NCBI RefSeq assembly: GCF_900187045.1
Contig: NZ_LT906453.1
Span: 1,674,001 to 1,738,000 of the forward strand
From: Dermatophilus congolensis
GTDB lineage: Bacteria > Actinomycetota > Actinomycetes > Actinomycetales > Dermatophilaceae
Direction of reading: 5' to 3'
DNA: 64,000 bases
In this document: positions 1 to 10,245 of the stretch, one piece after another
How positions within the stretch are numbered: the first letter of the stretch is position 1
Layout of the letters: the number at the start of each line of letters is the position of its first letter
Translations under genes and position numbers: made by a program
The notes under the pieces: generated by a model
The model's input: the letters and a program-made list of their open reading frames with translations, nothing else
What the model was told of the DNA's origin: nothing
Database searches by the model: none

Positions 1-2
1 GG

Positions 3-983
3 CAGGGAGCCCCGGCATGGCGTTGCGTGGATGTGGGTAGCCCGTTCGACTATGCGCGGCAAGGAATCGCGTACGTGGCTGACCGGCTGCCTACGCCTGG
101 ACGTGATGGCGCTGCGACGGAGGTTTTCGACGAGATCGAAGCTCTCATTCGTGCTGCTGGCGGCAGAACATTGGGGCTGTTTAGTTCGATGCGCGCAGCT
201 AAGACTGCTGCGGAGCAGATGCGGGAACGCTTCGGCGATGACCTGGACATTCTGTGTCAGGGAGATGACCAACTATCGACGTTGGTGAGGCAGTTCGCCT
301 CGGATGCCAGCACTTGCCTGTTTGGGACGCTTTCGTTGTGGCAGGGCGTTGATGTGCCTGGCTCGGCGTGTCAGCTGGTCATTATTGACCGGATCCCGTT
401 TCCCCGCCCCGATGACCCTCTCACTGAGGCGCGCACTCGCGCCATTGGCTCTATGGGAGGTAATGGGTTTATGGCGGTTTCGGCTACTGCTGCGGCTCTC
501 AAACTTGCGCAGGGGGCTGGGCGGTTGATCCGCCGTGCTGATGACCGTGGAGTTGTTGCTTTTCTCGATCCGCGAATGAAGAAAGCCCGTTATGCCGGGT
601 TTTTGCAGGCTTCGCTGCCTGATATGTGGCCCACCACTGACCGTGATGTTGTGTTGGGGGCTCTTCAACGTCTTGATGCTGCGGCTGCGCCTGTGCTGCC
701 GGTCGCGGCGCGTGGGGAGCGCGCGGTGATGAAATCTATGCCCGCCACTAGTGCTCCACCGATGGAACCTGGAGAAACCGAGCATCCAGCGCCGCGCGTA
801 GAGCACACTGGCGCAGTGGACTCGAGTCTGGCAGTGACGGCGGGGCATAAGTGGGATGCCACTCTTGATGAAGAACTCCGCGATGGTCTCGATCTGGGGC
901 TTGATATCTCTGAGCTTGCTGAACATCTTGAAATGCCACCTGAATCGATCATTGCCCGGATGAAAGCACTGAAACTGTCATGA
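3..983 (+). CDS. dinG: DinG-family ATP-dependent DNA helicase, C-terminal part (5' end outside window)
   Basis: This is the C-terminal 326 codons of an XPD/DinG-type superfamily 2 helicase; the frame is open from base 3, so the N-terminal Walker A and iron-sulfur regions lie upstream of the window. The visible part is helicase domain 2: a 'VGSPFDY' entry, a 'GTLSLWQGVDVPG' block, and motif VI 'QGAGRLIRR', the arginine finger region. After the helicase core comes a roughly 90-residue low-complexity linker and a short helix-turn-helix-like tail ending in 'MKALKLS'. DinG helicases unwind DNA forks, R-loops or D-loops in the cytoplasm during repair. The stop overlaps the start of holA (ATGA), so the two are probably co-translated. 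The family call is solid; the precise subfamily cannot be judged without the N-terminus. Confidence 0.88.
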   Translation, partial: QGAPAWRCVDVGSPFDYARQGIAYVADRLPTPGRDGAATEVFDEIEALIRAAGGRTLGLFSSMRAAKTAAEQMRERFGDDLDILCQGDDQLSTLVRQFASDASTCLFGTLSLWQGVDVPGSACQLVIIDRIPFPRPDDPLTEARTRAIGSMGGNGFMAVSATAAALKLAQGAGRLIRRADDRGVVAFLDPRMKKARYAGFLQASLPDMWPTTDRDVVLGALQRLDAAAAPVLPVAARGERAVMKSMPATSAPPMEPGETEHPAPRVEHTGAVDSSLAVTAGHKWDATLDEELRDGLDLGLDISELAEHLEMPPESIIARMKALKLS

Positions 984-2053
984 CTGCACAACGGGCTGGA
1001 CGCCGCCGCGCCCCGGAACCGAACTCTGGGTTCGGTGGCTTTGATGATGACGCCACCATCGCAGACACTCCCGCCGGGGGAGTGCCGCCTTTGGTTCTCG
1101 TGACTGGGCCAGAACGTGTCTTGGCTCAGCGCGCTTTGGAAGCCACTGCTATCGCGCTACGGGCTACTGACCCGCAGGTCGATATTGTCCGTTTTGATGC
1201 CGAAGGGTATGAGGCTGGCTCCATCGCTATGGCCGCTAGCCCTTCTCTTTTCGGGGGCAGAACAGGCATTTTTGTGCGTGGCTTGGAGGCCGCTAATGAC
1301 GCTTTGATCGAGGACCTTGTTCGCTATCTCAGTGCCCCTGAAGAGACGGTGACTCTTGCCGTTTGGCATCGCAGCGGTAATCGTGGCAAAAAAGTCCTCG
1401 ACATGATGAAAAAAGCTGGTGCGCGGGTTCTGACCGCTCCAGCGATTAAGAGCGACCGGGACAAGTCTGAGTTTGTCAGCAGTGAGTTCCGTCGCGCGGG
1501 GCGTCGTATCGCTCCTGACGCTGTGAAAACTCTTGTCGAAGCAGTAGGTAAAAGTGTCGATGAGTTGGCTTCTGCTTGTAGTCAGCTCATCGCAGACACC
1601 ACAGGGGCGATCGACACCGGAACAGTCGAGACGTATTACGGCGGCCGTGTCGAAGCGAATGGGTTCAAAGTCGCCGATGCTGCTTTGGCGGGGAACACTG
1701 CTGAGGCGCTGGCGTTGGTGCGGCATGCGTTGGCTGTGGGGACTGATCCTGTGCCGATTGTGGCTGCGTTGGCGGTGCAGATTCGCCAGCTCATTAAGGT
1801 CACGGGGGCGCCCTCTGGGTCGGCGGGGCAGGTTGCTGGGGCGTTGGGAATGGCTCCCTGGCAGGTTGATCGGGCTCGTCGTACTGCGCGAGGGTGGAGT
1901 GAGGATGGGCTTGCTGTTGCGGTGGAGGCAATCGCGGCTGCTGATTTCGCGGTCAAAGGTGGGGGCCGGGATCCGCAGTTCGCGGTGGAGCGGTGTGTGT
2001 TGCAGGTGGCGCGGGCTCGGCATGCGTACACAGGTCGAGGTCGGGGTCGATAG
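980..2053 (+). CDS. holA: DNA polymerase III subunit delta
   Basis: Predicted clamp-loader subunit delta (357 aa), which opens the beta sliding clamp during replication as part of the DnaX complex. The Rossmann-like start 'LVLVTGPERVLAQRA' near residue 38, the block 'SLFGGRTGIFVRGLE' near residue 89, and the helical C-terminal collar ('PIVAALAVQIRQLIKV') match the HolA family, as does the length. A disordered, charged N-terminal extension of about 35 residues precedes the conserved core. The ATG overlaps the upstream dinG stop by 4 bases. rpsT lies 209 bases downstream, the usual holA-rpsT adjacency of bacteria. Delta subunits lack a working Walker A motif, as here. Confidence 0.93.
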   Translation: MTAQRAGRRRAPEPNSGFGGFDDDATIADTPAGGVPPLVLVTGPERVLAQRALEATAIALRATDPQVDIVRFDAEGYEAGSIAMAASPSLFGGRTGIFVRGLEAANDALIEDLVRYLSAPEETVTLAVWHRSGNRGKKVLDMMKKAGARVLTAPAIKSDRDKSEFVSSEFRRAGRRIAPDAVKTLVEAVGKSVDELASACSQLIADTTGAIDTGTVETYYGGRVEANGFKVADAALAGNTAEALALVRHALAVGTDPVPIVAALAVQIRQLIKVTGAPSGSAGQVAGALGMAPWQVDRARRTARGWSEDGLAVAVEAIAAADFAVKGGGRDPQFAVERCVLQVARARHAYTGRGRGR

Positions 2054-2262
2054 CGGGGGTGAGGTGCAGGGGTGCTTCGGTCGTGTCCAGCGCGCCTGTT
2101 AAGCTGGATGTTCGCGTGCGCGCCCAGGTCGTGCGCAAGTCACGCGAAATTAGCCCTTCCTTGGCCGGGCCGACCACGACGACTTCAGTTGCGGTTCGGA
2201 TGCGAGGGGGGCCTGCTTCATGCGTGTGTGTGGAGTAGTCCTTCGACCAGAAAGTCAGATTC

Positions 2263-2523
2263 GTGGCAAACATTAAGCAGCAGATCAAGCGCGTTAAGAC
2301 CAACAACAAGCGGACCGAACGCAACAAGGCTTACAAGTCTGAGCTGCGTACTTTCATCCGTAAGTTCCGTGTTGCGGTCGAGGCTGGCAACAAGGACGAG
2401 GCAGCGGTGGCGCTGCGCGACGCGTCCCGCAAGCTGGACGTGGCCGTGAGCAAGGGCGTCATTCACAAGAACCAGGCCGCTAACAAGAAGTCGGCTATGG
2501 CGACGCGTTTCAACGCTCTCTGA
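2263..2523 (+). CDS. rpsT: 30S ribosomal protein S20
   Basis: A small basic primary 16S rRNA-binding protein of the 30S subunit (86 aa). The GTG start gives '[20 protein letters not shown]', the standard S20 N-terminus, and the C-terminal '[20 protein letters not shown]' is also typical. Full length for the family. It is followed within 40 bases by a strong intrinsic terminator, so it is probably expressed from its own promoter in the 209-base spacer after holA. No convincing -35/-10 pair could be fixed in that spacer. In many actinobacteria lepA follows rpsT; here leuS follows instead and lepA lies about 43 kb away. Confidence 0.97.
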   Translation: MANIKQQIKRVKTNNKRTERNKAYKSELRTFIRKFRVAVEAGNKDEAAVALRDASRKLDVAVSKGVIHKNQAANKKSAMATRFNAL

Positions 2524-2560
2524 TCAACTCCGTGACGCCGGGAGACCGGTGATCGGTGAG

Positions 2561-2595
2561 GCGAGGGCCGTCTGGAGTTTCCAGGCGGTCCTCGC
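2561..2595 (+). terminator. Intrinsic terminator after rpsT
   Basis: Two 15-base arms (2561-2575 and 2581-2595) pair completely if two G-U pairs are allowed, around a 5-base loop. A T-rich tail (ttcgtatttct) follows. It lies 38 bases after the rpsT stop and in front of leuS. Confidence 0.8.
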
Positions 2596-2728
2596 TTCGT
2601 ATTTCTGGGTGGCTGGTGGGCCCGGTTCCTTTGGAGAGGTTCTGCTGCCCTGCGGTAGATTGGCGACGGCCCGGCGTGTCCAGTCGTGGCCCGTGACGTG
2701 GTGTATGACGAGACGAAGGACGATGTCG

Positions 2729-5635
2729 ATGAGTGAATCAGCTTCCGGAGCCGGCTACCGATACACGGCCGAGGTAGCCGATCGCATCGAGCGCCATTGG
2801 CAAGATGTGTGGGAGACCGAAGGTACATATGCCGCCGCGAACCCAGCTGGCCCGTGGGCTGACTCGCAGGCCGCTAAGCGTGAGCCTCTTTACGTTCTGG
2901 ACATGTTCCCTTACCCCTCTGGGGCGGGGCTGCACGTTGGGCACCCGCTGGGTTATATCGCCACGGATGCTTTCGCACGTTTCCAGCGCATGACGGGTAA
3001 GAACGTTCTGCACACCCTGGGCTATGACGCGTTTGGTTTGCCAGCTGAGCAGTATGCGATCCAGACCGGTCAGCACCCGCGCGTCACTACCGAGAACAAC
3101 ATTGCGAATATGCGTCGCCAGCTGCGTCGCTTGGGGTTGGGCCATGACACGCGTCGTTCCGTGGCCACCACCGATGTCGAGTTCTACCGCTGGACGCAGT
3201 GGATTTTCTTGCAGCTGTTCAACGCCTGGTTTGATCCCCAGGCCCCTAACGCCAGCAACGGCAAAGGTAAGGCTCGCCCGATCTCGGAGCTGGAGGCAGA
3301 GTTCGCGGACGGCACCCGTCCTACGCCAGATGGCCGCCCGTGGGGTGAGTTGGCGCGGCACGAGCAGCGAGAAATTCTTGACCAGTACCGGTTGGCGTAT
3401 GTCTCTTCTGCGCCGGTGAACTGGTGCCCCGGGTTGGGAACTGTTTTGGCGAATGAGGAAGTCACCGCTGAGGGACGTTCCGATATCGGCAACTACCCGG
3501 TGTTTAAGCGCAACATGCGGCAGTGGATGATGCGCATCACCACATACGCCGATCGCCTTTTGGAAGATCTGGATCGGGTTGACTGGCCAGAGCCGGTCAA
3601 GTTGATGCAGCGTAACTGGATTGGTCGCTCTACTGGAGCGACGGTGCGTTTTGATGTGCCTGCAGCAGAAGGTGCCACCGAACAGGTCGAGGTGTTCACT
3701 ACCCGCCCAGATACGTTGTTTGGCGCCACATTCATGGTGCTTGCTCCGGAGCACCCGCTTGTTGAGAAGATTGTGCCCGCCACGTGGCCTGAGGGCACTA
3801 AGCAGGCGTGGAAAGCTGGAGCGGCCACTCCTTCTGAGGGAGTTTCTGCCTATATCGCTGCGGCGGCGAGCAAAACCGAGATGGAGCGCCAGGCAGAAGG
3901 CAAAGAAAAAACGGGTGTGTTCACTGGGGCGTTCGCGATCAACCCGGTTGATGGGCGCGCTCTTCCTGTTTTCATCGCCGACTACGTTCTGATGGGCTAC
4001 GGCACGGGCGCCATCATGGCCGTCCCTGCCGAAGATGAGCGTGATTTCGCATTCGCTTCGGCCTTTGACATTGACGTGATCCGCACCATCGAACCGCCGG
4101 CGGGGCATCCTGAAGATCAGCCTTACACCGGTGATGGAGTGAAAATCAACAGCACCGGGGAGGGCATCGATCTCAACGGCATGTCAGTGCCGCAGGCCAA
4201 AGCCGCGATGATCACTCACCTGGAGGCACAGGGCATCGGTGAAGGCACCACTACCTACAAGCTGCGTGACTGGCTCTTCAGCCGCCAACGGTACTGGGGT
4301 GAGCCGTTCCCCATCGTGTACGACGAGTTCGACCAGCCGGTTGCGGTACCGGAGTCGATGCTTCCAGTGCAGCTGCCTGAAGTAGACGACTACTCGCCAC
4401 AGAAGCTCGAACCCGAGGACGAAACTAGTCAGCCGGTGCCGCCGCTGGCTCGCGCCGAGGAATGGGCGAATGTGCAGCTCGATCTTGGTGATGGCCCGAA
4501 GATGTACCGCCGTGAGCTCAACGTGATGCCCCAATGGGCTGGCTCCTGCTGGTACGAGATGCGTTACCTCGACCCGGCCAACACGGAACGTTTTGTTGAT
4601 CCGCAGGTCGAGCGGTACTGGATGGGCCCCCGAGCCACTCCTGTGGAGGGCGCGCCGGCAGGTCTACCGGATGTTGGTGGAGTGGACCTGTACGTCGGTG
4701 GTGTGGAGCATGCTGTGCTGCACCTGCTGTATGCCCGGTTCTGGCACAAAGTGTTGTTCGACCTGGGGCACACCAGCAGTGCCGAGCCGTTCCGCCGGCT
4801 GTACAACCAGGGTTACATCCAGGCGTATGCGTTCCGTGACCAGCGTGGCCAAATCGTTCCTGCCGCCGAGATCACCGAGTCTGTGCAGCAGGACGGCACC
4901 ACCGCCTACCTGTGGAACGGTCAGGAAGTCGTGCGTGAGTACGGCAAGATGGGCAAGTCGTTGAAGAACGTTGTCAGCCCTGACGAGATGTACGACCAGT
5001 ACGGGGCCGACACATTCCGGGTGTACGAGATGAGCATGGGACCGCTGGAGGCCTCCAAACCGTGGGAGACCCGCGCGGTCGTTGGTTCGCAGCGTTTCTT
5101 GCAGCGAGTGTGGCGCAACGTCATCGATGAAGAAACCGGCGAGGTCGTTGTCGTCGATGAACCTATGGATGAGGACACAGCACGGGCGATGGCGCGTGCA
5201 GTGCAAGGCGTGCGTGCCGACTACGCCGGTTTGCGGTTCAACACAGCGATCGCCAAGTTGATCGAGTTCAACAACGTTCTCACCAAGCTGGCACATACTC
5301 CGCGTGAGGCTGCTGAAACGCTGGTAGTGATGTTGGCGCCAGTGGCTCCGCACATTGCTGAAGAGTTGTGGCACCGCCTGGGGCACAGCGATTCAGTGGT
5401 GTACGCGCAGTTCCCTGAAGCTGATGAGGCGCTCCTGGCTGCGGCCTCGGTGACCGCGGTGATTCAGGTGCTGGGTAAGGTCCGGGCACGCATCGAGGTT
5501 GACCCCTCGATCTGTGAAGCTGACCTGGAGAAGGCAGCATTCGCCGAGCCGCGCATCGCTGAACTGATTGAGGGCAAAACAGTCCGCAAGGTCATTGTGC
5601 GTGCCCCGAACCTGGTCAACATCGTCGCTCAGTGA
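2729..5635 (+). CDS. leuS: Leucyl-tRNA synthetase
   Basis: Cytoplasmic class I aminoacyl-tRNA synthetase charging tRNA-Leu (968 aa from the chosen start). Signature HIGH-type motif 'HVGHPLG' begins at about residue 69 and the KMSKS-type motif 'KMGKSLKN' at about residue 740. The CP1 editing domain is recognisable from '[12 protein letters not shown]', and the anticodon-binding domain forms the C-terminus. The frame stays open upstream to 2549, but that stretch contains the rpsT terminator and has no LeuS similarity. The ATG at 2729 sits 8 bases after a GAAGGA ribosome-binding site; the in-frame ATG at 2723 is only 2 bases from it. No T-box specifier/antiterminator structure was recognised in the leader. 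degV overlaps the stop. Confidence 0.96.
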   Translation: MSESASGAGYRYTAEVADRIERHWQDVWETEGTYAAANPAGPWADSQAAKREPLYVLDMFPYPSGAGLHVGHPLGYIATDAFARFQRMTGKNVLHTLGYDAFGLPAEQYAIQTGQHPRVTTENNIANMRRQLRRLGLGHDTRRSVATTDVEFYRWTQWIFLQLFNAWFDPQAPNASNGKGKARPISELEAEFADGTRPTPDGRPWGELARHEQREILDQYRLAYVSSAPVNWCPGLGTVLANEEVTAEGRSDIGNYPVFKRNMRQWMMRITTYADRLLEDLDRVDWPEPVKLMQRNWIGRSTGATVRFDVPAAEGATEQVEVFTTRPDTLFGATFMVLAPEHPLVEKIVPATWPEGTKQAWKAGAATPSEGVSAYIAAAASKTEMERQAEGKEKTGVFTGAFAINPVDGRALPVFIADYVLMGYGTGAIMAVPAEDERDFAFASAFDIDVIRTIEPPAGHPEDQPYTGDGVKINSTGEGIDLNGMSVPQAKAAMITHLEAQGIGEGTTTYKLRDWLFSRQRYWGEPFPIVYDEFDQPVAVPESMLPVQLPEVDDYSPQKLEPEDETSQPVPPLARAEEWANVQLDLGDGPKMYRRELNVMPQWAGSCWYEMRYLDPANTERFVDPQVERYWMGPRATPVEGAPAGLPDVGGVDLYVGGVEHAVLHLLYARFWHKVLFDLGHTSSAEPFRRLYNQGYIQAYAFRDQRGQIVPAAEITESVQQDGTTAYLWNGQEVVREYGKMGKSLKNVVSPDEMYDQYGADTFRVYEMSMGPLEASKPWETRAVVGSQRFLQRVWRNVIDEETGEVVVVDEPMDEDTARAMARAVQGVRADYAGLRFNTAIAKLIEFNNVLTKLAHTPREAAETLVVMLAPVAPHIAEELWHRLGHSDSVVYAQFPEADEALLAAASVTAVIQVLGKVRARIEVDPSICEADLEKAAFAEPRIAELIEGKTVRKVIVRAPNLVNIVAQ

Positions 5636-6543
5636 CAGCTCGCAGCACTGACAGCCCGGTGGCCGGTGGCCGCAGCATTGCTGTGGTGACAGATTCCACT
5701 GCCGGGCTGTCTGCTGCTGAGCAGAGGCAGTTGGGTATCGGGGTGGTCAGATTGCACGTCCTGGCTGATGGGCACGAGATCACCGCAGATAGTGAAGGAT
5801 CTTTCCCGATGGCTGCGGCTGCAGCTAAAACCACCGGTACTTCACGTCCTTCACCGGGGGAGTTCCTCACCTGCTACGAAAACTTGGCTTCTCGTGGTGT
5901 GCAGGGCATCGTTTCGGTGCATTTATCTTCCCAGCTATCTGGCACGCGTGACGCAGCATTGTTGGCCGCGCGGTCGGCATCGGTGCCTGTGCACGTCATC
6001 GATAGCGCAATGGCTGGCGCCGGGTTGGGGAACGCGGTGCGCCACACAGCGTCGATTGTCGCTGGGCTATCGCCGCAGGAAGCTGGTGAGGCCGCTCGCG
6101 GTATTGTTCGCGCGGTTGCCGATGCGACGTCCACGTTTTTCTATGTGCATTCTTTGGAGAACCTGCGTAAGGGCGGGCGGATTGGTGCTGCTGCGGCGTT
6201 CCTTGGGGCAGCCTTGTCAGTGAAACCGATTCTTCAGCTCACAGACGGGCACATCGAGCCCGTGGAAAAACTCAGAACTACTGGACGTGCTGTTTCACGC
6301 CTGATTGAGTTAGCGGTTTCGCGCGCTAGACAGCTTCTAGGCCCGGTCACGGTGACGGTGCAACATGTTGATGCCACCGAGCGTGCCGATCTGTTGGCAG
6401 AAAAACTCACGCAAGCGTTGATAACGCAGAGCATCTCCGTTGCTTCGGTGTCGGTAGCGCCTGTGGACGAGGTGTTGGCGGTGCATGTCGGTCCGGGAGC
6501 AGTTGGGGTATTTGTTACAGGAACGCCCACAGAGCCTACGTAG
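5632..6543 (+). CDS. DegV family fatty-acid-binding protein
   Basis: A 303-residue DegV-fold protein. Members bind a fatty acid and, in Gram-positives, can act as FakB-like partners of fatty acid kinase; no FakA is visible here, so that role stays inference. Recognisable blocks are '[11 protein letters not shown]' near the N-terminus, '[13 protein letters not shown]' in the middle and '[13 protein letters not shown]', the most conserved stretch of the family. Starts at GTG overlapping the leuS TGA, so it is translationally coupled to leuS. The leuS-degV-comEA-comEC order is common in actinobacteria. Confidence 0.9.
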   Translation: MTARSTDSPVAGGRSIAVVTDSTAGLSAAEQRQLGIGVVRLHVLADGHEITADSEGSFPMAAAAAKTTGTSRPSPGEFLTCYENLASRGVQGIVSVHLSSQLSGTRDAALLAARSASVPVHVIDSAMAGAGLGNAVRHTASIVAGLSPQEAGEAARGIVRAVADATSTFFYVHSLENLRKGGRIGAAAAFLGAALSVKPILQLTDGHIEPVEKLRTTGRAVSRLIELAVSRARQLLGPVTVTVQHVDATERADLLAEKLTQALITQSISVASVSVAPVDEVLAVHVGPGAVGVFVTGTPTEPT

Positions 6544-6635
6544 GGGCGTCCACAACCTGTTGAGAAGGGATTTGTTCTCCACATCAGCAGGTGCTGTCTG
6601 CATCTGAGTGTTCTGGTTCGGCATAGCTTCACCGC

Positions 6636-7827
6636 ATGCCTCCTGCCGATCCGCTGCCCACCGCACAAGCTGCCCACGAGGCCAGTCGCCCGCGTGGAGT
6701 CAATGCGCCGTGGCCAATCCACCCTTCGCGCCATCGTGCTCACCGTGCTTTCGCTGCTTGCGAGTCCCGCTATGCCCCTGACTCTAGTGCCGGGTTCGTG
6801 TCCGATATTGATGAGGAATTCGAGCTGGAGTGGGCGTCAGAACGTGAGCAGTGGGATTCACAAATCGACGACTGGGATCTAGCAGAGAAACCCTCTGGTG
6901 GCTGCAACGACGTCGAGCAGCGGTGGCAGCAACTCGTCGCGAAAGCAGAATCAAAGAGCGCTCGCAGTTACAACGAGCCCACGCACCCAGCAGCAGGTAT
7001 GGGGGATGTACAGCAAAAAACACCATACGTACCGCAGATCAACAAAAGCCCTCGACCAAATGTGCGCGCTCTGCTTGCCTCCCCAGCTGCGGAGAGCCAT
7101 AACCAGCATCGGCGTTTGCCACCCCTGGAAGACGAAGAGCGCATACACGCCACGGACACTCGTGCTCTGCTCGCTGTTCCGCAACGTCTCCAAACGGCCA
7201 GGAGTGTTCCCCCTACCCGCGCGATTATCGGAGCCTTGATCATTGGTGTGCTGGCGTGTGCGGTGGTGTTCGCACGTTGGTGGTTCACCGAACGTCAAGC
7301 AGCAGAGCACATCGTTCCCGCTGCATCCACCCATGCTGGGCAACCGTCACCTTTAGGAACTGCGGGGAAGGCTGATAAACAGTCACAGACGACACCGGCG
7401 GCCATCACGGTCCATGTCGCCGGGAGAGTCACCAAACCGGGGGTCGTCACTGTGCCTGCGGGGTCCCGTGCGAGCCAAGCGATTGCGGCCGCAGGTGGTT
7501 TCGCACGTGGAAGCGATGCCCGCAGTATCAATATGGCCAAGCCACTCAGTGATGGTGAACATCATCGTCGCTGCCCTGGGTGAGGCAGCCCCCGCGGCCT
7601 CTGTAAGCAGCCCAGGTACTTCTACTACCGCTGCAGGCAAAGTGAACCTCAACAGCGCCGATCAAACTACCTTGGAAACTTTGCCTGGTGTTGGTCCGGT
7701 GATGGCCGGAAAAATCATTAAATGGCGCACCGATAACGGGCGCTTCACGCGTGTGGAAGACCTTAACGAGGTCTCCGGTGTCGGTGAAAAGACCTTCGCT
7801 AAACTTGCCCAACTCGTCACGGTATGA
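6636..7827 (+). pseudogene. comEA: comEA, competence DNA-binding protein, interrupted by a +1 frameshift
   Basis: Two overlapping frames together make one ComEA protein. The first (from ATG 6636) has an unusually long charged N-terminal cytoplasmic region of about 190 residues, one membrane helix (about residues 193-217) and an SLBB domain ('VHVAGRVTKPGVVTVPAG'). It then runs out of register at 'LSDGEH', near base 7560. The next frame supplies the expected continuation 'IIVAALGE', a Thr/Ser-rich linker, and the helix-hairpin-helix DNA-binding domain ('VNLNSADQTTLETLPGVG', ending at 7827). One extra base near 7560 joins the two perfectly. ComEA would bind incoming DNA outside the membrane and pass it to ComEC, whose intact gene overlaps the end of this one. 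The cause could be a true mutation, a sequencing error, or less likely programmed frameshifting. Confidence 0.82.
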
Positions 7828-10241
7828 GGACGGTTGCCAACCTGCTTCTTAGCGCACTGCGTGATAAGCGCGAAAAACCTTCCTCGGCCACTGAGGTGCC
7901 TGCTGACCTGCGCCTATTTATCCCAGCAGTGATCGCGTGGAGCGTATTAGCCGTGGCTGGTCCGCACTGGACTTTCACCACTGGGGCGGCACTAATCAGT
8001 GCGCTGCTCGCCCTGCCTGCTGCTGCATTTCTCTGCCGATGTCCCACCTCGATCGCGCGCATCGGCACTTTGACTCTCATTGCCACGTTTGTTCTGTGCG
8101 CCACCGCCACCGCGTATGATCTGCGTAGACAAGCTGGCCCGATCCCCGATCTTGCAGCAACACACGCCACTGGCGCCCTGACTGGACGTATCACCGAAGA
8201 GCCACGACAAATTCCCTCTGCGAACGGCTCGGGGGCACTGTATGTCGCCTTGATGAACGTCGAAACGATTGAACATCATGCGCTAAGCACTTCGGTAGCT
8301 ACACCAGTGCGGATTTTCGCTGATCAACGCCTCGCTCACGCAAACTGGGGTGACGCTATTACGGTGCGTGGAGCGCTACGGGAAGTCCCTGCGCCAGATA
8401 AAGCCGTCGCCACCGTGAGCCGCCCGAACGCACTGCAGGTACACCCATCACCGAATCCGATTTTGGCCGTGGCCACGTATGTCCGAACTGGGCTCAGTCA
8501 GGCTACTCACGCTCTTCCTGAGGATGCTCGCGGACTCGTTCCGGCGATGGTTCTCGGTGATCGTTCACAACAGTCTTCTTCTCTGGTTGAGGCGATGCGC
8601 GACACCGGCTTGACTCACTTGAGTGCAGTGTCGGGCACGAACGTGACGTATGTACTCCTTGGTGTTGCTTTCTTGATGCGGCTGATCGGAATGCCACGGC
8701 GGGTCCGGCCTTTTCTCGGTATGGCCGCAGTCGCTCTTTTCGTGGTTGTGGCTCGCCCAGATGCAAGTGTGTTGCGTGCAGCAACGATGGGAGCTGTTGG
8801 TCTGGTTGGTGTTAGCGCTTCACGCCGCGGTGCTGCGTTGCCTGCTTTGGCCGCTGCCATTTTGTTGCTTCTGAGTTTCGATCCGTGGTTGGCCCGTAGC
8901 TATGGGTTTGCGCTTTCGGTGCTGGCTACGGCGGGAATTGTTCTGTTTGCGCGCTCGTGGTCTGAGGGGATCGCAGGTAAGCTCCCGAGGTTTTTGCGTT
9001 GGCTGGCTCCCCTTGTTGCTGTTCCGTTGGCTGCGCAGGTGATGTGCGCTCCGGTGTTGCTTCTGCTGAGCCCAGGGATTCAGCTGATTTCTATCCCGGC
9101 TAATGTGCTCACCGCTCCTTTGGTTGCCCCGGTCACCCTGGGTGGGATTTTTACGGCTGCTGCCTCGTTGGTGTTTCCGTCGTTGGCGGCATTGTGTGCG
9201 TGGTTCCCAGGGGTGTGCGCGTTGGCGATTGCGTGTGTGGCGCGTGGGTTGGCGGTGGTTCCTGGTGGAACAGTGCCGTGGCCGGCAGGGGGGTGGGGAG
9301 CTGGTGTGTTTGCGGTGCTCACTGTGGTGGTGTTGTTCACGGTTCCGGTGTGGCGGCGACTTTTGGGGGTTATGTGTCGTCATAGCGTTTTTGCTGGTGG
9401 GGGCTTGATTGTTGCTTTGTTCGCGGTGTGGGTTCCGTTGCCTGGTGGACAGGGGGCTCAGGGCTGGAAGTTCGCTGCCTGTGATGTGGGGCAGGGGGAT
9501 GCGTTGGTTGTGCGTGGTGATGATCGTGCGTCAACTGTTTTGGTGGATACCGGTCGTGATCCGCGGTTGATTGATGCTTGTCTTGATGCGTTGGATGTGC
9601 AGCACTTGGCGGCGGTGGTGTTGACCCATTACGACTCGGATCATGTTGCGGGGCTTTCGGGTGTGGTCGCTGGCCGGAAGGTGGAGCGGTTGGTTGTTTC
9701 GGCTGCGGCCGAGGCGCGGGGGCGTCCTGCACAGATCACTCGGATTATCCAGAGTGCGCAGATTCCGGTGGAGACGTGGGTGATGGGCAATGAGGGGGTG
9801 TGGGGTGGGCTTCGTTTGCGAACTGTGTGGCCGCGTAGTGAGCACAGCGCTAGTTCTAATGACGGCTCTTTGGTTCTTACCGCTGAAGCTGGTGGGATGC
9901 GGGTGTTGTTGTTGGGGGATGCTGAAGAAGCAGCTACTGCTGCTGTGCGTCGTGCTCTTGAAGGCAGTGGGCAGTTAGGCAGTTTTGATGTGGTGAAGGT
10001 GTCGCATCATGGGTCGGCGCATGTTGCTGCAGGGTTGTATAGCGATCTGCGGGCGGCAGTTGCGGTTATTAGTGTGGGGGCGCAGAACACCTATGGGCAT
10101 CCAGCTCCGTCGGTGATGGTGGATTTGCAGCGTTCGGGGGCGAGTGTGTGGCGCACCGATGAGGCGGGGACGGTCTTGATGCATGTTTCGGGTGCTGGTG
10201 GTGGCCGGGGTGTTGTGGTTCGGGGGCTGCGAACCAGATGA
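7824..10241 (+). CDS. comEC: ComEC/Rec2 family competence membrane protein
   Basis: Inner-membrane channel-type protein for DNA uptake (805 aa). The N-terminus has membrane helices and an OB-like DUF4131 region. The middle is the multi-helix Competence domain, with 'HLSAVSGTNVTYVLLG' near residue 270. From about residue 548 a metallo-beta-lactamase domain follows: 'CDVGQGDALVV', then 'LTHYDSDHVAG' near residue 601 and 'VSHHGSAH' near residue 726. These are the usual metal-binding positions, so the nuclease-like domain looks complete. ATG overlaps the comEA stop. No comF or pilus genes are in the window. Plus-strand base use changes inside this gene, becoming very G/T-rich after about 8.8 kb. 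It converges on the LysR gene with only 4 bases between stops. Confidence 0.94.
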   Translation: MRTVANLLLSALRDKREKPSSATEVPADLRLFIPAVIAWSVLAVAGPHWTFTTGAALISALLALPAAAFLCRCPTSIARIGTLTLIATFVLCATATAYDLRRQAGPIPDLAATHATGALTGRITEEPRQIPSANGSGALYVALMNVETIEHHALSTSVATPVRIFADQRLAHANWGDAITVRGALREVPAPDKAVATVSRPNALQVHPSPNPILAVATYVRTGLSQATHALPEDARGLVPAMVLGDRSQQSSSLVEAMRDTGLTHLSAVSGTNVTYVLLGVAFLMRLIGMPRRVRPFLGMAAVALFVVVARPDASVLRAATMGAVGLVGVSASRRGAALPALAAAILLLLSFDPWLARSYGFALSVLATAGIVLFARSWSEGIAGKLPRFLRWLAPLVAVPLAAQVMCAPVLLLLSPGIQLISIPANVLTAPLVAPVTLGGIFTAAASLVFPSLAALCAWFPGVCALAIACVARGLAVVPGGTVPWPAGGWGAGVFAVLTVVVLFTVPVWRRLLGVMCRHSVFAGGGLIVALFAVWVPLPGGQGAQGWKFAACDVGQGDALVVRGDDRASTVLVDTGRDPRLIDACLDALDVQHLAAVVLTHYDSDHVAGLSGVVAGRKVERLVVSAAAEARGRPAQITRIIQSAQIPVETWVMGNEGVWGGLRLRTVWPRSEHSASSNDGSLVLTAEAGGMRVLLLGDAEEAATAAVRRALEGSGQLGSFDVVKVSHHGSAHVAAGLYSDLRAAVAVISVGAQNTYGHPAPSVMVDLQRSGASVWRTDEAGTVLMHVSGAGGGRGVVVRGLRTR

Positions 10242-10245
10242 GGTT

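Noticed and set aside
2549-2728. In-frame upstream extension of leuS
   Set aside because: It covers the rpsT terminator, has no LeuS similarity, and a well-spaced ribosome-binding site supports ATG 2729.
2524-2728. T-box riboswitch in front of leuS
   Set aside because: No T-box consensus (AGGGTGGNACCGCG) or specifier-stem architecture could be found; the visible hairpin is explained as the rpsT terminator.
2738-4108. 456-codon minus-strand open frame across leuS
   Set aside because: It is antisense to strongly conserved leuS domains and its Arg/His-rich translation resembles no protein; it is a composition shadow.
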